Of a DNA stretch of 64,000 nt, positions 1 to 10,700 are shown one piece after another. Each line of letters begins with the position of its first letter. Position 1 is the stretch's first letter. The notes below the pieces were generated by a model that was given only the letters and a program-made list of their open reading frames with translations, was not told the DNA's origin and made no database searches. A program made the translations under genes and the position numbers. This stretch comes from Pomphorhynchus laevis (taxonomy: Eukaryota > Acanthocephala > Palaeacanthocephala > Echinorhynchida > Pomphorhynchidae), in NCBI GenBank assembly GCA_012934845.2, contig WNNJ02000571.1:1-64000 (forward strand). The letters run 5' to 3'.

Positions 1-293
1 TAAAACAATGCACGATAATAATTCGATCTTATTTACATGATCAGTAAAGTTTAATGACAATTTATCTTATTGCAATTTGTTCAAATTATTAAAACAGATT
101 TAAAACCCTAAGAACTTCATTCGAATGTATAAATATTCTTTGGAATTTGTGATTATTTTCTCATACAACTAAAAACAGTACCAAGAGCAGAAAATAGCTA
201 TTAAGAAAATCTATACAAATTATAATCTAATCAAATTACGCATGTGAAGTTTTAATAATTAAAACAATATGAATTTTTATATTTGTAAATAAT

Positions 294-458
294 TATTGAA
301 GTTGGATTAAAGAAAAGAGGAAATTATTTTTGATATTTCGCTAACTATACTGTTAGCATCTTCAGAAAATTACCAATGTAATTTGCTGAAGATGCTAACA
401 GAAGTTAGCGAAATATCAAAAGTAATTTCTCTTTTCTTTGATCCAGCTCCAATAATTC
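294..458. mobile_element. Fold-back element with hammerhead-like core in both arms
   Basis: Two arms of about 78 bases (294-372 and 379-455) are near-perfect inverted repeats around a 6-base loop. Each arm, on its own strand, carries CTGAAGA, a short stem-loop built on GCTAAC/GTTAGC, then GAAATATC. The element is flanked by 12-bp direct repeats with one mismatch (282-293 TTTGTAAATAAT; 459-470 TTTATAAATAAT). A duplication this long suits retrotransposition better than a cut-and-paste MITE. No coding capacity. Copy B lies at 37893-38057. Confidence 0.6.
380..425 (+). ncRNA. Hammerhead-like motif (candidate)
   Basis: CTGAAGA (386-392), a 6-bp stem GCTAAC/GTTAGC (94-99 and 104-109 within 301-420) with loop AGAA, then GAAA (110-113 of the same block) followed by TATC. 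The hammerhead core is CUGANGA, stem II, GAAA, so the order and bases fit. Stem I pairing is weak and stem III could form only between two molecules through AUAU, as proposed for dimeric hammerheads in PLEs. The mirrored motif is on the minus strand at 336-365. Activity is not shown. Confidence 0.4.
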
Positions 459-496
459 TTTATAAATAATGGATCAGTATCAAATATTATAAATTT

Positions 497-817
497 TGTT
501 GAAGAATTGCAAGGTAGGGAATTTATTAGAAAAATTTTACAAATTTTCAGTCGCTCCTAGCGACCTTCTTCAGGCAAAAAAAATCAAAAATTCAAACAGT
601 AAAATCACAACTACACAACACATATACACTTACAACAAAAACGTCAAAGAAATTTTTACTGAAAATTACAAAACACAAATATTGAAGTTCAATTGGATAA
701 AAATTGGCTAAAAAGCCAATTTCAGTCGCTAGGAGCGACTGAAAATTTGTGAATTTTGTTAAATAAATTCCTACCTTGCAATTATTCAACAAATATGAGT
801 GGGAATTTTTACCAACA
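497..817. mobile_element. Small non-autonomous element with long inverted repeats
   Basis: Inverted repeats of about 70 bases (495-565 and 721-793, roughly 88% alike) enclose about 155 bases with no convincing gene. In copy B (38097-38418) it is flanked by a perfect 12-bp direct repeat ATTTAAAATTTT (38085-38096 and 38419-38430). In copy A the left repeat has two changes. The left arm carries a hammerhead-like core on the minus strand. Its hairpin logic is the same as the neighbouring fold-back element, so the two look like members of one class. Confidence 0.6.
538..580 (-). ncRNA. Hammerhead-like motif with plausible stem I (candidate)
   Basis: Read on the minus strand: CTGAAGA (573-567), a GC-rich stem-loop GTCGC/GCGAC with one bulged base, then GAAAATTTG starting at 548. 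Taking AAUU as a dimer-forming stem III and U as the cleavage-site base, the next six bases GUAAAA can pair with UUUUGC just before CUGAAGA, giving a six-pair stem I with one G-U. This is the best-fitting of the hammerhead-like sites in the window. By eye only. Confidence 0.4.
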
Positions 818-1469
818 CATTTAAAATTTTATAGTTGTTCTTAATTATACATTGCAATATAAATTAATAATTTCAATTTATAGTACCACATCTAAAGTTT
901 TAATTTTAGCATCAAAAGTTTTCTATCACAGCGACTTTTCAAAGTCAAGGAAGCGAATATTCAGAATTCAACTTCATAGCCTCTTCACGGCCATTTGCTA
1001 TTTTGTAATTCGGTAAGAAGGCAATGCCTTTTATTAAAAATCGATTTACGCTCATCGTTAAAAAACGTTAAAGGACAATTCCACAACTAAGGTGGCTTTG
1101 CCATTATGATACAGTAAATCATTTACACCAATTTCTTCAATAAACTTGCGATATTTAAGGTTATTCAACGTAACGGATGTATTGAAATTAAAAACTGATA
1201 CGACTGATTTCATAACTTAATACATACAAAACTTTCCACCGCAAGAACTGTTAAAGAATAATACAATGTAAGACTAATCTGGTATTAAAAAATCACCGTT
1301 TTCAACATGTTTTACAATCTTTGACCTAAATGTGATAGCTTATTCATTTGTATCACAACTGATTTTGCCTATGAAATATTCCATCGAAGATTCCTTACAT
1401 AAATGACAGTAATTTTAAAATATCTTAAAAATATATTCGTCTGTTATAGCATCAAATATATTCGTCTGT
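818..1469. other. No gene seen
   Basis: About 650 bases of AT-rich sequence, intronic to PARG copy A. I see no exon, RNA gene or clear repeat before the PLE fragment begins. Confidence 0.5.
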
Positions 1470-3930
1470 TTAGGTAACACATTTATAATATACAGCATAA
1501 TAGTCAAACTATATTTCATCAATATATGAGATTAATAGAACATTATATTAAACTATATCATTGAAGAAAATAAGTCAATATTAAATCAAAAACTATTAGA
1601 AAGCGAAACTTTTTGGATTAAAAAGCCTAATTATATGTACAAATTAGGATTGAATGACGTGGTACAATGAATTGGCAGAAGTAGTATAGTACATAATAAA
1701 CAACTATTTTATAATAATCCGGTTAAACGCAAGCCAAGAAGTCATGGTAATAAAAAAATAAGAAAAATAGACTTGTAAATATTAAAAAAGATAAGAATAT
1801 TTATGAACAATTAAATTATTACAAATATTAAAGCAGTTTTTAAGAGATAATAAGCTAAAAGATATTTATGTAAATATAGGAAGTTTTTCAAAGATATCAT
1901 ATGTTCAATAAATCAAAGACTAATTAACGACTATGATATGCTAAGTTGTATAATAGACAGTTATTGTAATACAAAATACTATAATCGGCCAATGAATGTT
2001 AATAATAACAATAAAAAATATACACAGACCATAAGATTCATTAAAAATGAATAGATAACATAAATGTAGGTAGACTTTTAAATAATTCTGAAAGTAAAGA
2101 AATAATAGGATCAGATTTAAGTAAATATATTCCTAAAATAAGGTATAAACTCCTACCACCATTAGGACGAAAAATTTGTAATTACAACAAAGAATTGAAA
2201 TCAATACGTAAGCATTCTCGAAACAGAATGTAATAGAAAAAGTCTTAATTACTAAATTAAAGCATAACTATATAATAACAACTATTGATAAAGCTAGTAA
2301 TAACTTTGTTTTCGTAAGCAAAAGTTTTATGATATAATGACGAAAAAGGTAAATTATAATGATTTAAATATAAAGGCAACATATGAGCGTAGTGATTTGA
2401 GTTCAGAAACAATTATTACTAGTCAATAATAAATAAAATTGGTATATATATTGAATCAGATAATAAAACTATAACTATATTGTATTGGAATCCAAAATTA
2501 CATGAAAATCCAATAAAACCTAGGTTCATATTTAGTGCTTTTAAATGTACATTAAAACCACTTTCTGTCTATATGAATAAAATACTTAAAGTAATTAAAG
2601 CACATTTTAAAAAATATTGCAAGGTAATCGAAATTGATACTTGTATAAAACACTATTTCAGTATTAATTCTATAAAAGAATTTTTAGAACAGACAAAAGG
2701 AATAAATTTTCAAAATATAAATACATACGATTTTAGTACGCTTTATACAAATCTAGATTTAGTAGATATTAAAGAAGCGTTAGTAAAATTAATTAATCTT
2801 ATATTCGGAAAAAGATATACATATATATGTTATAATAATTATAACGCCTATCTAACAAAAATTAAACCATCAAATAAATATAAATATATGGATAAAATTG
2901 AATTAATAGAATCCTTAAATATTTTGATAAATCAAAATTATTTAAAAGTAGGGACATCTATATTTAGACAAGTAAAAGGTGTTCCAATGGGTGGTAATAG
3001 TAGCCCAATTATAGCTGACTTGTTTTTAAGCTTTATAGAATATGAATTTGTTCATAACTGTGTAAAAACTAAATCTAAACAATAAAAATATATGAAATAT
3101 ATGTTTCGATACATTGATATATATGTGTATTTAATTCTAATAATTTTTATTCAATTAGTGAGCACATTTATCCAGAAAGCCTTTTTCTTAATAAAACCAA
3201 TATTGATGATAAAGAAGGTGTATATCTAGATATGAACATTAAATTAACATTAGCTAAAACTACTATTAATTTATATCGTAAAGATGACATATTTAAATTT
3301 ACAAGATACATTTTTAAACGAGCATTCATGCATACCAAATAACATTAAATATAATACATTAAATAATGAAATTTTAAGAATTGCCATAATATGTAAAATC
3401 AAAATCATTTAAATAATTTAATAGATACATATTTTAAACTAGGTTACTATAAAAATACAATCAAACAAAAAATCGTAAAATATATAAATCAACACTATGA
3501 TATTAAAAATAAATTTAAAATCATTAGCGGAAATTTTTATGGATGAATAATAAATAATATACTTAGTATTAGAAAAGTGATACTTGATAATCAAATTTCA
3601 TCAGACGAAATATGTCACAAGCATGTATTTGGCACCAATGCTATGTTAGGTCAGGAATATGGTTCGAAACATTAAATCTGATAGCATAGCAGTTCTTCCT
3701 AATGACCTCTAATCCTTATTTTGAAAAATCGTCTATTATTTATTAGTAAATTCATAAAAATTGATTTTTATTTTAAATTTCAATTTTAAATTTTAACTTT
3801 ATAAATATAAATTATATAAAATCTTATGTAACAATTATTTATTATTAAATTATTTAACTTTTTAACATCATTTTTAATTGATAAATAGTATAAAATACGC
3901 ATGGTCAGTTAGCCAATCTGATCATTAATA
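1470..3930 (+). mobile_element. Naiad-type Penelope-like element, 5'-truncated and broken
   Basis: Reads in the same order as the longer copy at 21134-24480: end of a GIY-YIG region, basic linker, IDKAS-like box, then reverse transcriptase. The open RT stretch 2480-3085 (201 codons) has YWNPKLHENPIKPR, TYDFSTLYTNL and QVKGVPMGGNSSPI, typical of PLE RTs. The YIDD-like region follows near 3110. The 3' tail (about 3560-3930) has the conserved ATAGCATAGCAG box, TAATGACCTCTAATCC, and the terminal CAGTTAGC motif. Several breaks; a fossil. It sits in intron 9 of PARG copy A. The twin in copy B is 39070-41530. Confidence 0.85.
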
Positions 3931-5727
3931 CTATCAATTTCAAAACTTTTGTATGTCTTTTTGATAACACTTACATGTTCATTGTAAATTAAAAATACCT
4001 CCGTATTACTGTATTCAGTCACAAAATACTTTCTCCTCTTATTATTCATTGTCTCTATCAATAATCATTATTCAATATCAATATTTCGCTCCGACCCCAA
4101 ACAAGTGAATCATACGAAGACAGCATAACCAATAAAAATGTTGTCGTGTGTCATGGTAGTAAGTTCAAGGTGTATTTTAAATAGAATCGTGCGCTGTGTC
4201 TTTTTGAAACAGTAGACAGCTAAACTTTATTCGCCTTCCTTGCTTAAACAGACCCTCTTAATAGATTGACTGATCCACTTGACTTTTATACTCAAATTGC
4301 TGTGAATGTAAAGTAAATGGAACGCACCCGAATTTACCATAACAACTAAATTATACACGAAGACGTACTTGGTACTGCATTATCAAAAGTACTACTAGTT
4401 CATCGGTTATCAAAGTATTTAAAAAATTTAGAAAACCACGTGTTGATAAGAATTCCGATCGTAACAAACACAATAGTAATTAAGCAAACAAATTAAGCTT
4501 AACAAGTTTCGCTCATGGCGGGCACTCGTTAACTACTCTCTAACAATTATAGCGAATGACAGAAAAATTCAAATGATTTTGGCCATCGTACAGTACTACA
4601 GTTTTCATAATATCTATAAATCAGGAATGTTTGAATATCTCTGGCTTAAAAAATAGAGAACCCTTAGAGGAGGAAATATAAATATCAGTGGTTTTCAGTT
4701 TAAGGCTTATATGATTCATGTATTTGTTCTCATTTATGTCGATGCAATAATACTTTCTCATTCATGAGTAAATATATGTAAAGGGTTGTAGCCGGAATGG
4801 AAAATATTCCCAATTGCCTAAAATCGTTATTTGTGTTTAAAAGGTGTACCTCAGTATTGAAAGGTTGACGCTCTTTAAAGACTTTGAGCCAATAAAAAAG
4901 GGAGGCATATGCAACGCTCAATGCTTGCTCGCAATGCTCTAAGTCTTTTTTTATGAATATTAAGTATAACTAAACAATATGCTTAAAGATAATTTGATTT
5001 AAGTATAAGTACATGATAACTTCAATTATCACGTTCGTGGTGAATTATAACTTAGAAGAAGGCGGTAAATAACAACTGATATTTATACAATTGGATAAAA
5101 TTCGGATACAATAACTTGTGCCTTAACTTATATTTTGGCATCTATAAAGTTCAATAAATTTTATTAGTTCCATCTCACATATTTTACAAATTTTCATACA
5201 AATTGGCACTTCCTGCTAATGGGCCTAATATAAAAACAAATTTTATGAATAAAGAAAATTTTTTAGGCACCACCCGTTTGTTTTAATAATGTAGATATTC
5301 AGAGTCGCTGTCTAATTGCATGCATATATCTATCTTTTTCGCATGGATGTATTTTACTGTTAAATAAACCAAGCGTTTTATAAATGGGAATATTTGCTTC
5401 CATTAACAGTCCTTCGGATGTATGTAGAATTAGTGGAATATATTTGATATAGTGACATCCAGAAACGTCAGCTTTGTCTGTGAATTCATTAGTTTAGTTC
5501 ATGAAATGTTCGATCTGGAATTTTGGATTATGGTTAATGTTAAAACTGTAAACGTGTGTCTCGGGTTCAACAAAGTGTGTAGGTTGTATTCAAATGTTTT
5601 TAAGTACTTTTCAAATATCTTTTGCCAGTACATCCCTTCTTATATTATGTCGAACTATTGACTTACTTTTTCATTTGCATGATGATGCATGAACATTTAA
5701 TTTTTTATTATTTACAATACTACACAT
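3931..5727. other. No gene seen
   Basis: About 1.8 kb of unique-looking intronic sequence of PARG copy A with only short random open frames on both strands. Nothing recognised. Confidence 0.5.
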
Positions 5728-6024
5728 CAGAGGTGGCCAACTCATGGCGCATTGGACGACGCACGATGACGCATTGTCTTTTTAATCAAGACAGGATTTT
5801 TCTTTAAAGTTGTTAATAAAAATTTTCAGTTATTTTACGATTATTTCCAAAAGTTAGTTTGAACACTTTACTTATTAACGAAAGCAACGTTATATTTTTT
5901 AACATTTTTGATTGAAAAGGGCAAATATTTAAAAAATGTGTGGGTTATTGCTACAAAAATTGGCGCATTTGATATTCTCTGAAAGGGAAATTGGCGCTTC
6001 ATCGAAAATTGTTGATCATCTCTG
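5728..6024. mobile_element. hAT-like MITE, 297 bp
   Basis: The ends are imperfect terminal inverted repeats: CAGAGGTGGCCAAC on the left and CAGAGATGATCAAC read inward from the right (11 of 14 match). The CAGNGGTGGCCAAC start is typical of hAT transposons. The 8 bases on each side, CTACACAT and TTATACAT, match at 6 of 8, as an aged 8-bp hAT target-site duplication would. Internal repeats of GGCGCATT/GACGCATT look like subterminal transposase sites. No transposase. Copy B is 43329-43625. Confidence 0.65.
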
Positions 6025-6335
6025 TTATACATCATCAAAATAATTTAATCATGTTGCACGATCGAGAAACTGATGCCTCTTGATCACTTCTTCTCTGGGC
6101 TATATAATCTTTGTATTTACATTGTGCCCATGAATATCGTTGAATTTACTAAGACCATGATTGAAATCTTGTGAAACTGGTCGTTCACGAGATGAGCGAA
6201 AATCCTGGAAATACATTGACGCAGATCGACAAAGTACGAGCTCAATTATGCTCCTTAATCGACATCTATAGCCTGCATAGGATTTAACAATATACAGACT
6301 GAACAAATGTTTAAATCACGTTATATGATTATATA

Positions 6336-6469
6336 ATATGATAATGAACATCTTATATAATATGTTCATTATCATATAATTTATAACATATGTTATAATA
6401 TATTTACGTTATAATCAAACGTTAACATTTGATTATAATAATATTTGTTTATTTTAAACAAATATTATT
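6336..6469. repeat. Cluster of four perfect hairpins
   Basis: Four inverted repeats lie end to end: 6336-6351 with 6362-6377 (16-bp arms); the 18-bp palindrome 6381-6398; 6409-6419 with 6428-6438 (11-bp arms); and 6437-6451 with 6455-6469 (15-bp arms, 3-base loop). All are AT-rich. They abut the start of a PLE tail at about 6470. Could extrude as cruciforms. Copy B is at 43937-44070. Confidence 0.8.
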
Positions 6470-6660
6470 GTTATAATAATACTATTGTTAATATTATAAT
6501 GACTTTTATTTTAAATTCCAATGTTTTATTTTAACTTGATTTAAATTATAAAAAATCTTATAATCTTATGTTATTATTAAATACTGATTTAGCATTATTA
6601 TGTTTTGTTTATTTTATAATTATATTAAATACGTAGACTCAGTTAGCTGATTGAATTTAT
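6470..6660 (+). mobile_element. Solo 3' tail of a Naiad-type PLE
   Basis: Matches the last part of the PLE tails elsewhere in the window: ATGACTTTTATTTTAAATT, then TATAAAAAATCTTAT, then the terminal GTAGACTCAGTTAGCTGA box at about 6634-6651. No coding part is attached. Copy B is 44071-44261. Confidence 0.75.
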
Positions 6661-6906
6661 AAAATAATAATTAGATATTAATTATTAATAAATATTTGTA
6701 ATTATATACATATTAAATTGTAATAAACTTTTATAAAGTTTTTTACAATGTAAAAGTGGATTTGATAATAATCAAGGGTACGTCAATGAATTTTATTAAA
6801 ATAAATGCTTATAGGTAAATGTAGAATAAACAGTAATATATATGTATTCAAATACCGTTGTCATCCGTTGAAAGTATTAGGTGATGTTGTTTATACGATG
6901 TATTAC

Positions 6907-9515
6907 ATGCCATAGTAACTTTTGCGAAATAATTTATTAAAGCCTTCAATTTCTCTACAGAAGATTGTTTCTTTGACGAAAATAACCTTAAAATTCAAAC
7001 AAATAACATAAATTAAAATTTACCATTAATAAAATGTCCCTATAATGTTAATGTATAGCAATTGTATTGATTGCAATAATGACCGGACTTCTGTTGTAAT
7101 AAATGAATTCAGGAAAACAATAGAAAGAGAGTTGTCGTAGAAAAGTGAACAAAGTGTGTTTGAAGGAATGACATTTATGTTTTGTAAACACTTATAATTC
7201 GTGTTAATATCATTGACTACAACTGACTGACTGATCTCGATTATAAAAGATCTTATGGCCAATATTTTGAAAGAAATTTGTAATAAGGTCTAAATGGAAT
7301 ACGGAATACAACCACTATATGATTCACTAACGTTCGATAAGTAAGTGATATGCCCCCATCAGTTTATATTTCATGAACAATTTTATATTTCCTGCACAGG
7401 TTTATACTTCAGCATGTGTTTATATTTTTAAAGTGGTTTATATTTAAGCATGGATTTATATATATTCTGTGAGGCTTACACTGCAATATGATAGAGCAGC
7501 CATTTGTGACATCCGTGCTTTAACTACCTTTGCTTCATTATATTCAATAGCTCCAAATCCGCTTACGAATACTACGAGCGTAAGAAGATTTAAAAATATA
7601 GAGAAATAATAGCATTAGTCCATAATTAACTGTTCGTTCCTCAAGTCATTTCAACAAGCTGTGAAATTTATATGCTGTGAAATTCAAAAAATTCACACTT
7701 TTGTTTCAATTCTACATTCTACTAAATTATTTACAATGCAAATTATCAAAACTCAAACGGTCGAAAGGAACTACTTTACAAAGGTCATACCATCGTTCTA
7801 TGAAAAGTAGATAATTAACGACTTTACTAAAAATGTGAAAATGATTATTGTAACGGCAGATATAAAGCTAATAGTGAAACAGTATTTATATAGTGCTCTG
7901 TGCATAACCACATTACATAATCCTATTTAACAAAATATGGTTATGTGATCGAATCTCATTAATGAATGTGGTTGTGATCGAACCTTATTAATGAATGTTG
8001 TTGTGATCGAACCTTATTAATGAATGTAGTTGTGACCGAACCTTATTAATGAATATGGTTCGGTGATCGAATCTTATTAATAAACATGATTCTGATATTG
8101 AACCTTGGTAATAATAGTTAAGTGATTGAATTTTAATGAATATAATTATGTGATTGAATCTTATTAATGAGCATGGTTTTGTAATAGAATCTTACTAATG
8201 ATCGGTATGCGATCGAACCTTATTGATGAATATGGTTCGGTGATTGAATCTAACTAATCAAATAACGTGTTTATGTTAGATCAATACATTAAATTCATTA
8301 AAATACATTAAAGTAACATGTAATAGCTTATCACGAGCTGGTTGCAATTATGGAATTATAAAAATGGATTGAAGCACAAGATTGAGTTTATATCGAAGTC
8401 TTATTTTGTTAATCTAATACAGATTTTATTTTTTCAAATTGATAGATAATTCATTTAATTAAAAAGCTACAATTAAAATTGTTTTAGCTGGTACAAAATA
8501 TAGTTTAGTTAAAACTCAATGGTTTAGTTGTGATTCAAGAACATAAAGTATATTTAGTTTGAAATGTACCTAAAAGTATAAAAATAAATAATTTAAAAGT
8601 AAACTAGATAGTTTGTATTCTTGAATGCATCAATTGAATATTACTTAAGGGTTAGACTCATTTAAGTCTGAAATGAAATAAAAACAAATGACGTTATTTG
8701 AGAACATTGTGCAAAATCAAAATTAACCTGACAAAAGAGACACCTATGTATTTGTGATTTTTAGATTCAGTTTCTAAATTAACAGAAGAACCCATTTTGT
8801 CCGTAAAAGTGCAAAGAAATAGATTGCTCAGCAGACAGGCAATTTGCCGTTGAGATAATGTCAATGATTTAATGTCACCACCGCACACTAGCCGAGGTAA
8901 GCCCTGATAGATGAAAATAAAATTAAGACAACAGTTAGCATTTGAAGATAATACTAGTTTTTATTTAATACCTGTGGAAACAGGAATTCCACTTGCAATG
9001 CTAGTGAAATCATCCTCGGAAGAACGCTGCCGGTAAATGCGTTTTTTAGTGAAGGCTGTATAAAATATATTCTAAATGAATGTTTTAACCAAACTATTAA
9101 TGCACCTTAGTAAAAACTGAGTCTAAATTAGTGAAGCTTCCTAAATCTGAATTGCTATTATATGCTTGTAGAGTTTGCTAAAATAAAAACTGTATGCTAT
9201 ATATACAGGTTTAGAAAAATAACAAAATAATGCACCTTGAATTTAATGTACAAATGCTCATTTTTTCCAAGAATTTCTTTATACAATGCATTTAATTTGA
9301 TTACGACATCTGGCCAACTCTAAATATAAAAATACACATTAATCAGTTAATGCAGCAGCATTGAAAAACATATTGAAGAAATAAAATATTGAAGAAATAT
9401 TGAAATAAGGTTTGTTAAAACGAACTAATAAAAAATTACTTGCCTTAAGGTGGTGCGGCAGAGCGATTTTTTCACTACTCGCAAACAGGGTCGTGTCAAG
9501 AGTCCCATTAATAGA
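6907..9515 (-). CDS. PARG: PARG copy A, exons 4-9 (partial)
   Basis: Six exons identical by eye to those of the full PARG gene, at 9444-9515, 9236-9319, 9106-9177, 8972-9055, 8728-8903 and 6907-6986. They encode residues 78-267 of the 532-residue protein: the helical region before the catalytic macrodomain, including SLTLSQRQIACLLSN and EKLKALINYF. Phases and splice sites are preserved, including the GC donor after exon 4. Exons 10-14 would lie just left of the window. Exons 1-3, with the start codon and PCNA-binding box, are not found upstream, because the segment ends in a LINE at 10664. So either a 5'-truncated paralogue or an assembly duplicate. Confidence 0.85.
7935..8255. repeat. Minisatellite, ~33-bp unit, about 10 copies
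   Basis: Units of the form GTGATCGAACCTTATTAATG followed by AATGTGGTT repeat from about 7935 to 8255, diverging toward the right. It lies in intron 8 of PARG copy A. Copy B is at about 45536-45856. Confidence 0.85.
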
Positions 9516-9767
9516 CTAAAATTATAATTTGTTAGTTCTAGACAGAATAATACAAAATAATAATGTAATTGTATATATAATTATATGTATGACGGTATAA
9601 TTCAATAGTCAATACTTTTACAATAAAAATATGTTAAATAAGCATTGCTATTACTGTTCATTTTTCTAAATTTTTTATAATTTAAAATATATTATAGTAT
9701 ATAATATTATACAATATATAATATAATATTTTTATGATATTATTAATATATATTAAAAACACCAAAA

Positions 9768-10664
9768 AACTGTCTTGTTTATACTAAATTCATACAACTG
9801 GTTTTACAGGTCATAGCTACAAACTACCGGAAACTAACTACTTACAAATCGTCGATATTGTAATGCCAAGGGGAAAACATTCCTCAGAGGTGAAATGTTG
9901 TGGTTGCAATGGGCAAAATGCAAAATATAAATTTTGCAAATGACGGAAGGCGGGCAAAAAAATGTATAAACTATGCCGCTGCCAATTGTTCAAATCATGA
10001 ATTGGATAAACCGTTTAATTACAACGGCGTGAGGTGTGATTATAAGAATGCAGCTGACAGAGAAGATCATGATTCAAGCACTTTTGAATACGTTGAAACG
10101 GTCAGAGAAGCAGCGACAGAGAATTGTATAACTGATAAACATCAACAACAAGACAGATACAATGTCGATTTTGATATTAATGCGATATATTAAGAAGTTA
10201 TACACTGGTATTCAAATCATTTTAAACTACCGGCGTGTAACACGAGCAAGGAATTTATTGACTTACTAGCAGATTGCTTTGAAACGTTTAACCGAACAAC
10301 ATCTACCTCGGATGATTCTTTCAAACAAGCGACTGTATTATGACAGTTAATATTACAACGCATAAAGACTCGCAAGATAAGCCAAGGAAGACAATTGAAA
10401 GACGTATCAAATTATGGAAGGTGCAATAATTAGGGAATTTATTGGAGGAAGCACGGTACTTGCAAAAGATGAACCAAGATGATTTTCAGTCTCGTGCCCA
10501 ACGCCATGCTCCGACCGTCCGGAGGGTAATATATTTTATCGGAAATGGACATGTAGCGAAAGCATTTAGAATGCTCAAGAATGATTAAGGCGGTAGAGTG
10601 ATACCTTTAGATGAAATAGTAAACAACAAAACGGTATTGCAGCATGTGAAAGATATGCACCCAA
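9768..10664 (+). mobile_element. RLE-family LINE, 5' part only (copy A)
   Basis: Starts after the 16-base left target-site repeat (9752-9767) and an AT-rich leader. The first ATG is at 9862 (MPRGKHSSEVK), followed by a cysteine-rich CXC-like cluster matching the N-terminus of the intact LINE at 12196-15111. The reading frame is broken several times. The stretch 10596-10660 aligns with the region before the RT (VNNKTVLQHVKDMHP). The element is cut at 10664 where the duplication ends; in copy B the same LINE runs on to 50248. It sits on the opposite strand to PARG, in intron 3. Confidence 0.8.
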
Positions 10665-10669
10665 ACGTC

Positions 10670-10700
10670 AAATTATCTGACGTGATGCGTCAAATAATTT
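10670..10700. repeat. Hairpin at the duplication breakpoint
   Basis: AAATTATCTGACG and CGTCAAATAATTT form 13-bp arms with one mismatch around the loop TGATG. A second overlapping repeat, ACGTCA (10665-10670) with TGACGT (10678-10683), shares it. It begins six bases after copy A and copy B part company. Confidence 0.75.

Larger units (their letters stand above)
1..10664. repeat. Segmental duplication, copy A (left part in window)
   Basis: This stretch matches 37600-48265 base for base except for a handful of differences. I noticed changes near 487-490, one missing C near 771, T/A near 1707, a one-base indel near 3087, A/T near 3639, and two changes near 10265-10269. The offset drifts only from 37599 to 37601. 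The match stops at 10664: copy A turns into an inverted LINE while copy B continues through an uninterrupted LINE. The left limit is outside the window. It holds PARG exons 4-9 and all the small repeats of copy B. Either a very recent tandem duplication (period about 37.6 kb) or a haplotype/assembly duplicate. Confidence 0.95.

Noticed and set aside
496-711. 71-codon open frame inside the small inverted-repeat element
   Set aside because: It runs through the inverted arms and a lysine-rich A-tract; no coding signature.
5452-5807. Short open frames of 60-70 codons (and their twins at 43053-43408)
   Set aside because: Overlap the hAT-like MITE or unique intron sequence, show no family motif, and are of a length expected by chance.
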